Positions 57,491 to 64,000 of a DNA stretch of 64,000 nucleotides are shown piece by piece. Source of the DNA: Mercenaria mercenaria (taxonomy: Eukaryota; Mollusca; Bivalvia; Venerida; Veneridae); NCBI RefSeq assembly GCF_021730395.1, contig NC_069362.1:45340501-45404500 (forward strand), written 5' to 3'. The translations under genes and the position numbers were made by a program. Numbering within the stretch: the stretch's first letter is position 1; each line of letters opens with the position of its first letter. The notes beneath the pieces are model-generated. The model ran no database searches. It was not told where the DNA came from and worked only from the letters and a program-made list of their open reading frames with translations.

Positions 57491-58059
57491 AATTATAGTT
57501 TAATAAGTGATTACCAGTAATTGGTAATATTTTAAATTATGTAAATTACCATATTTACGACACGTTATTTCAAGAAAGACAAACAAAAACAAATTAAAGC
57601 AGACTTTATGAAACAATTATTGAAAAGTATCTGCTTTTATTTCTAATTTCTGAAGTAATTAGATTTTCTTGGTGATAGATTAAATATTTACTCCGAATTA
57701 AAACAAAGTACAGCACCTTAAATGTTATGATATTAGATAAATGCGGTCGCCACTTAAGATCGATTGTATTGAGATGGCTGGATACCGCTGTTATATAATT
57801 ATAAAAACCTAGATAAATGATCTAAAAGCCAGATAAGACTCGGTTACAACACATGCAAGTCAAAAGTTTAGACGCAAAAAGTTATTCCCTTTCTACCGTG
57901 CGTCAGACACAACATAGTTTCAGACAAACTTCTCATTTCTTACGGTTAGGCACCGAACACAACTAAGAACATAACAGCATACTAGGTTTGACTGAGTTTG
58001 TCAATGAGGTTTGCCCCCACGCCCCCTTGCACCAGCTTAAGCAGAATTCTAACACGGTA
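57491..58059. other. No gene recognised
   Basis: AT-rich spacer. No open frame above 60 codons and no repeat ends seen. Confidence 0.4.
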
Positions 58060-58495
58060 AAAGTGAATGTTCTTCATTATCCCAAAGCACCAGAATATGG
58101 CTGCTAAAGCCAAAATAGCAAACTTTGTCCCTTTAAGGAGCCATACCTCCAGAACTATGGGATCTGGTCAGTTTTCGTAAGGAACCAAGATATTGTGCCG
58201 ACACAAGTTGTGTGCAAGTTAGATTATAATCAAATGCAAACTAAGGTCTGTATCGTGTTCACAAGCCAAAATTGCAACTCTTGAACCCATGATATGTTCT
58301 GTCCATTTTTGTGAAAGGACAAAGATATTAGGCCAGTACAGGTTGTGTGCAAGTTTGATTAAAATCTATTGCAATATCTGGTCTCTCTACTGTGTTCACA
58401 AGAAACTGTGGCCAGACGGATAACGAATGGACAGATGAAGGGCGATCACAAAAGCTCACCTTGTCACTACACGACAGGTGAGCTAACAAGCTTAC
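58060..58495 (+). mobile_element. CTAA-ended hairpin repeat, short copy
   Basis: It shares CAAGTTGTGTGCAAGTT and CCATAC(C)TCCAGAAC phrases with 52941-54368. It ends with CTCACCTTGTC ... GACAGGTGAG followed by CTAA (58483-58486). The 5' end is not clear. Confidence 0.6.
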
Positions 58496-58861
58496 CAAGT
58501 CTCATAAAATTCTCTAACAGAAATATAGCTCTTAGAGTGACTTAAAAGTCTTATTTTTTATCCAAGTTTTTGACCACATAACAATCAGTCTCAAACTTTG
58601 CCAAAGGATTATCGAGTTTCAAACTGAAAACGAGGCATTTATTCTGTTAACAAGTTATTTTCCTTCGATCTGGTCTTGTGACCTAATTTCTTACTCCACA
58701 CAGCTCACTATCAGACAAATACTTAAACAGTTACTAAGTCTCAAAAGTCACAACAGAAAGTGCAGCCTTTGAATGTGCTAAAGTGTAAAGATAGTTAAAT
58801 AAAAGTTTCCATTTACCCTGTAAGGAAAATGGCAACCAGAATTCTGCATGAAACCATTTGA
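58496..58861. other. No gene recognised
   Basis: A short spacer between two CTAA-ended repeats. The 62-codon minus frame at 58778-58966 has no domain. Confidence 0.4.
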
Positions 58862-59772
58862 AAACAAGACAGCCAAGATGGCCCTTGGTCGCTCACCTGA
58901 AAACATACCATAACAGTGTAAACATGTTTGACCTAGTGATTTCATGGAAACAAATATTTTGGCCAATTTTCATTAAGATTGCACTAAAAATGTGGTCTCT
59001 TGAGTTTAAACCCATATTCGAACTTGACCTAAATTCTATCAAGGCAATCATTCTGACCTAATTTCATGAAGATCAATTGAAAAAATACTGCCTCTATCGC
59101 ATACACAAGGTTTTTCTTTGATTTGACCTAGTGACCTAGTTTTTGACCCCAGATGACCCATATTCAAATTCGACCTAGATTTCATCAAGGCAATCATTCC
59201 GACCAAATTTCATGAAAATCAATTGAAAAATACTGTCTCTATCGCATACAAAAGATTTTTCTGTAATTTGACCTAGTGACCTAGTTGTTGACCTCAGATG
59301 ACCCATATTCAAACTCGACCTAGATTTCATTAAGGCAATCATTCTGACCAAATTTCATTAAGATCAATTGAAAAATAGAGCCTCTATCGCATACACAAAG
59401 TTTTTCTTTGATTTGACCTAGTGACCTAGTTTTTGATCCCAGATGACCCATTTTCAAACCTGGCCTAGTTTTCATCAAGGTAATAATTCTGACCAAAATT
59501 CATGAGGATAAACTGAAAAATACAGCCTCTATCGCATACACAAGGTTTCTCTTTGATTTGACCTAGTGACCTAGTTTTTGAACCCAGATGACCCACTTTC
59601 AAACTCGGCCTAGATTTTATCAAGGTAATAATTCTGACCAAGTTTCATGAAGACCAGTTGAAAAATACAGCCTCCATCGCATACACAAGCTAAATGTTGA
59701 CAGACGACAGACAGACGCCGGACATCGAGCGATCATAAAAACTCACCTGAGCATTGCTCAGGTGAGCTAAAA
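58862..59772 (+). mobile_element. CTAA-ended hairpin repeat with ~147-bp internal units
   Basis: The 5' palindrome-like AGCCAAGATGGCCCTTGGT is followed by CGCTCACCTG. Five internal units carry TTTGACCTAGTGACCTAGTT, CAGATGACCCA and TCATCAAGGCAATCATTC. The 3' hairpin is perfect, CTCACCTGAGC-ATT-GCTCAGGTGAG, followed by CTAA (59766-59769). Same class as 52941-54368 and 63060 onward. Confidence 0.7.
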
Positions 59773-59830
59773 ATCTAAAGAAGAGCATCCAAACTTATTC
59801 TCATCATAAGCATTCACTTGTTGGATGAAA

Positions 59831-60468
59831 TTAATTCAATGAAATCGACTTTCTTTCAGGAACAAATTCAGACACTTTATCTTGAGAACATGCAGTTTCT
59901 TTGGCCTCATTGAAAAGCTTGACAAAATCCTCTTCATCTAGTTTTCCTTTAAAAGGCTGTTCAGTTTCCTGCTTATACCTTTCCAACTGTACTGGACCAA
60001 TTACATGATGAAAATCTGAGGTATAATGCTTGTATTTCGGAGGGGTTGCATTACCAAAAAGTTTGTAGTTTAATCCTAACCAGAGAATAATAATAGCACG
60101 GTAATTCAAACCAGATGCATTCATGTCTGCATGCAAAGCTACTGGACCACTTGTAAGTAAAATATCTTCAACACAATCGTACATGTACACAACCATCTTC
60201 TTTGAATAAATTCCTATTCCAGGAACCAACGAGTTCGATGACACAGGGTTTCTCTTGTGCTGTACAAATGAATTAACTATTGTCTGAGCCATAACTTGTG
60301 AAATACTTTCTGGTGAAAATGTGTCATCTTTCTCAACTTCCACCCATGAGTCAGACATCACAGAAACAGCATCAGCATTCCCTTTATCTCCTGCAGCTTC
60401 AACTACAGATACTGGTACTTGCTCACCCAACAAGACATCAACACGTCCATGCCAGCCTTTGGGACAGC
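59831..60468 (-). CDS. Terminal exon of an unrecognised gene with a CPKGWHGRVDVLL motif
   Basis: The minus-strand acceptor TTTGTTTTTGAG (intron end at 60469) precedes an exon with 2 nt plus 212 codons ending in TAA (59831-59833). It reads CPKGWHGRVDVLLGEQVPVS, then VVEAAGDKGNADAV, SISQVMAQTIVNSFVQ, NPVSSNSLVPGIGIYSKK, VVYMYDCVEDILL and AIIILWLGLNYKLFG. It ends with an acidic/charged tail (LDEEDFVKLFNEAKE). There is no stop for 211 residues and no ATG at the front, so upstream exons are needed; I could not place them. The D of WHGRVD, then VSVVE, and the later Q-rich helix (QVMAQT) suggest a PD-(D/E)XK-like nuclease fold, perhaps inactive, because the usual ExK lysine is A. This is a weak inference. 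Function unknown. Confidence 0.6.
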
Positions 60469-60619
60469 CTCAAAAACAAACAAAATACTTTCATTACATG
60501 ATCAATCAATTCAAAATATCGCCAGTGCAAAATGTCACAGAGTCTTTAGAACTGAAACGGAGCAAAAATCAAAGGCAGAAATCCTACTTTAAATATCTTA
60601 TTTAACATACAACCTGGGT

Positions 60620-60935
60620 CTTGCCAGTTGTAACAACTAAGTTTTAAGTTTGAATCAAATCCATTTAGTAATAACCAAGATAGAGTGTAATTGGATAAAA
60701 ACTTTAACCTGAAATTCTAAGTAAAAGGGGGGATAATTCATGAAATATTGGTACCAGAGTTATGACTCTTAAGTCATATGATGTTGGTTATAATGAGGAA
60801 CTACTATTTTAAGTTTGAAGTAATCCATCAAGTAATAACAAAGAGAAAGTGAATCAAAACTTTAAACAACGTGTGTAAGCGGAGCGTCAACACCGGGTGG
60901 AGTAGGAAAGTTCTCCATACTTCGTATAGCTAAGC
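60620..60935 (-). repeat. Dispersed repeat R, inverted copy
   Basis: The complement reads ATGGAGAACTTTCCTACTCC, then AATTTCAGGTTAAAGTTTTT, then AATGGATTTGATTCAAACTT. This matches 10503-11060 and 33870-34360. No frame. Confidence 0.6.
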
Positions 60936-61079
60936 TAAGAATTAAGTACACTTATGCTGGTGGTCTTGGTAAAAATTACAATTCAATATGATAATAATTC
61001 TATTTTTTCTGTTTTCGGACTACTGCATAGTCCTGAAATAAAGTTGTTTATATATCAGTTCCTTGTTTTTTTTCAATTC

Positions 61080-61605
61080 TTTACAAGTTTAATACTTTCC
61101 ACAAGGGCCAGTTTTAACCCCAGTGAGAAGGACTTCTACATGCTCCTGCATACCAAATAGCAAAGCCCTAGGCCATGAGGTTTTGTACAAGAAGATTTTC
61201 AAAGTTTTCCCTAAAATGTAAGTCTATATAAATCATTTTGCCCCCAAGGGTATGGCCATATTTGACCCAAGGGGGACAATTTGCACAATCATTGTAGAAG
61301 ACCACTAGATGATACTACATAACAAATATCAAAGCCCTAGGACCTGTGATTTTGGGAACAAGAATTTTCTAAGTAAAGTTTTTCCTTTCAGTTGCCATGG
61401 CAAAAAGATTTTTGTCAATAATTTTTAAAAAAAACCATCAAAGGAATATCCTTGTGAAGTTTCATCAAAATTGGCCTGGAGGTTTAGGATCAGATGTTGT
61501 TTAAAGGGAAGTGTGGACAAATGGACGAATGACAGTCAGATGGTGAGTGATCATAATAGCTCAACCAGAGCACTTTGTGCTCAGGTAAGCTGAAAACTGC
61601 ATTTT
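61080..61605 (+). mobile_element. CTRR-ended hairpin repeat, degenerate copy
   Basis: It shares CATACCAAATAGCAAAGCCCT and the later ATAACAAATATCAAAGCCCT as internal units, ~190 bp apart. The end is AGAGCACTTTGTGCTC, AGGTAAG and then CTGA, a weakened version of the CTAA-ended hairpins. Confidence 0.5.
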
Positions 61606-61859
61606 TGTTGATACAGTCTTTATGCTAACTTTGTTTTGCACTGAGTTGAAATTTTTAAACAACTTTTACCTTGATATTTTTAAAAAATTTGTATAATTAA
61701 TGATATTTCCTCAAGCTCAAATAGAGAGATAACCACTGTTTAAAAAGTTTCAAAGAACTCATTGTACCAATAATTTTGAAATTAAAAAGAAACCTCAAAG
61801 TACTGGTAAACAATTATTTTCCTACTAAACAAAGAAGGCTGAAAACAGTGAATTATTAC

Positions 61860-62815
61860 ACAACAAATCACGGTTCTGACGTCACAATTATTACGTCATG
61901 GCGTCAAACGGCATAGCGGCGCGCTTGAAAAGAAACCAATTGAAAACGGGCAAATATTTAATGAATGTCGTCAAGGATGTACTTAAAAATCCTTGGTAAC
62001 ACATTAGAATCGAAATAATATATCTCATTTAGTGATTTGCTCTTGAATAAATCATTGTTTGTCATTCAGATGCGTATGCGACTGTTACAGAAACGTCAGT
62101 ACCACAGAACAGGAAAATCCTGAAACCCCACAAGATTGGTAGTGATAAAGCCAAGCACAAAGTGTTTTCTTTTGTGCAACAGTAGAGACTATATCTTACC
62201 TGTTTATATCATTAGATATCATATATCTATTTATATCATTAGTATCAAGAAATTAGAGAAAAGCCAAATATGTGTAAGGTTGTACATAATAAAAGTGTTC
62301 TAAACTATTGATTTGTTTTTTTAATGATCATTACAGTAAACTAGAGTAACTAGAAAAGTACTGGTAATTTCCAGGAAGCTATGGTAGTGGGTAAGTACTG
62401 GTACTAAATTGCCAGGAAATATGTTTAATCATTACGATGGTAGTGAACTGTGTAGACTACCACTTGAACAAATGTCATGAATTGTGATGGAACTTGTTGT
62501 CAAAGATCAGTTTGACATCTGCAGTTGTGAGCAAAAGAATGTATTTTCTCCAGTACTATGGGTATATAACTGATACAATTGCTATTGAAAGATGGTGTAA
62601 AAATAGCCCAAAATGCAGGAAATCGCGCGCTCAATTTCAGACCCCCCTAACACAGGCCCTCATTCTTCAGCACCCAGCCCTTTTTCAAGTCTAGATACAA
62701 CACTATATTATATCACGAGGGCACAGCCCTCGTGATATAATTCCTTCGCATCTGACCTCCAAACAATGATTTATTCAATGACAAATCACTGGATGAGATA
62801 TATTATTTCTTAAAT
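61860..62815. mobile_element. Inverted-repeat element with a 15-bp perfect palindrome
   Basis: Left arm 62012-62081 (GAAATAATATATCTCATTTA ... GATTTATTC-like core) is inverted at 62742-62810. A perfect hairpin, TTATATCACGAGGGC-ACA-GCCCTCGTGATATAA (62708-62740), adjoins the right arm. Outside the left arm is a GACGTCA-rich part (61870-61925) that resembles, in inverted form, the start of the insertion at 24590. The 66-codon frame 62494-62694 has no domain. Confidence 0.6.
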
Positions 62816-63059
62816 AGAACACTTTTTCTTGGGAGCCTCAAGTAAAAGGATTTAATCCGACAGAAATTAAAGCTCCAACACTGAAAAATATGGCTGAGTC
62901 CTGCAAGACTGTTTTAAATTTTGCTCTCTACATTCAAAAATAACCATGCGGCAGTCAATATATACAGAAAAGGCAGAATTCATAAAGAAATTATACCATA
63001 TGTAACTCAAAGATGTCTAACGCTGCACCCTACTGTATCAGAGGTAAAATTCACTTTAA

Positions 63060-64000
63060 ACAACAAGAGGACCATGATGGTCCTGAATCGCTCACCTCTT
63101 CCCACATGACCCAGTTTTGAGTATGACGTCGTTTTTTCTATTATCTGACATAGTGACCTAGTTTTTGAGCTCATGTGACCCAGTTTTGAACTTGACCTAG
63201 ATATTATCAAGATAAAAATTCTGACCATTTTCATGAAGATCCATTGAAAAATATGGTCTCTAGAGAGGTCACAAGGTTTTTCTATTATTTGACCTATTGA
63301 CCTAGTTTTCGAAGGTACGTGACCCTGTTTTGAACTTTACCTAGATATCATCAAGGTGAACATTCTCACTAATTTTCATGAAGATCTCATGAAAAATATG
63401 GCCTCTAGTGAGGTCACAAGGTTTTTCTATTTTTATACCTACTGGCCTAGTTTTTGACCGCACATAACCCAGTTTCGAAAATGACCTAGATATCATCAAG
63501 GTGAACATTCAGATCAATTTTCATGAAGATCCATTGAAAAATATGGCCTCTAGAGAGGTCAAAAGATTTTTCTAATTTTAGACCTACTGACCTAATTTTT
63601 GACCGCAGTTGACCCAGTTTCAAACTTGACCTAGATATCATCAGGATGAACATTCAGACCAACTTTCATACAGATCCCATGAAAAGTATGGCCTCTAGAG
63701 AGGTCACAAGGTTTTATTATTATTTGACCTACTGACCTAGTTTTTAAAGGCACGTGACCCAGTTTCGAACTTGACCTAGATATCATCAAGGTGAACGTTC
63801 TGACCAATTTTCATGAAGATCTTGTGAAATATATGGCCTCTAGAGAGGTCACAAGGTTTTTCTATTTTTAGACCTACTGACCTAGTTTTTGAAGGCACGT
63901 GACCCAGTTTCGAACTTGACCTAGATATCATCATGGTGAACGTTCTGACCAATTTTCATGAAGATCTCATGAAATATATGGCCTCTGGAGAGGTCACAAG
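63060..64000 (+). mobile_element. CTAA-class repeat with ~147-bp units, cut by the window end
   Basis: It starts with the palindrome-like AGGACCATGATGGTCCT, then GAATCGCTCACCT. At least six units follow: GACCTA.TGACCTAGTTTTTG, GACCCAGTTTCGAACTTGAC, ATATCATCAAGGTGAACATT and ATGGCCTCTAGAGAGGTCAC. The 3' end lies outside the window. Confidence 0.75.

Noticed and set aside
60298-60605. Plus-strand frames of 67-94 codons
   Set aside because: They lie antisense to the better supported terminal exon at 59831-60468 and its flanking intron.

Overview
The window looks like bivalve mollusc nuclear DNA, possibly a venerid-type clam. The reasons are its AT-rich, intron-bearing and repeat-dominated make-up, RING-less B-box (TRIM-like) genes in a tandem family, several tRNA-headed SINEs, and arrays built on TGACCTTTGACC motifs of the kind seen in bivalve genomes. 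The species call is an inference from sequence style and was not tested by a search. Little of the window codes for protein.

Layout. 1-12378: repeats only. There is an AGGTCA-rich array, a LINE scrap, a miniature LTR fossil with a tRNA-like segment in its terminal repeat, two DNA-transposon-type inverted-repeat elements, a SINE, and a LINE tail. 12379-50482: four same-strand copies of one gene family, with two B-boxes in exon 1 and a coiled coil plus NHL-like propeller in exon 2. Copy 1 (12379-15566) is a fairly complete pseudogene. Copies 2 (21356-23765) and 3 (27830-30222) are close duplicates that share the same broken B-box and the same SINE insertion. Copy 4 (36139-50482) is the only one with an open frame. 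Its 13.3-kb intron was inflated by a foldback-like transposon and other insertions. Its 3' end is cut by a SINE piece with a MITE nested in it, so the predicted product is a 349-residue B-box/coiled-coil protein without the propeller. 50483-64000: mostly long repeats with internal ~147-165-bp tandem units and a 3' hairpin followed by CTAA (Helitron/Helentron-like), a tRNA-Pro-like sequence, a palindrome-centred inverted-repeat element, and one terminal exon on the minus strand (59831-60468) of an unrecognised protein with a CPKGWHGRVDVLL motif.

How it fits together. The gene cluster seems to have grown by segmental duplication that carried upstream repeats along: the blocks at 10503 and 33870 precede copies 1 and 4. 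Transposons then decayed or remodelled each copy. No operon-like or pathway organisation is visible. The main interest lies in how nested mobile elements have reshaped a putative innate-immune B-box family, and in the foldback element.
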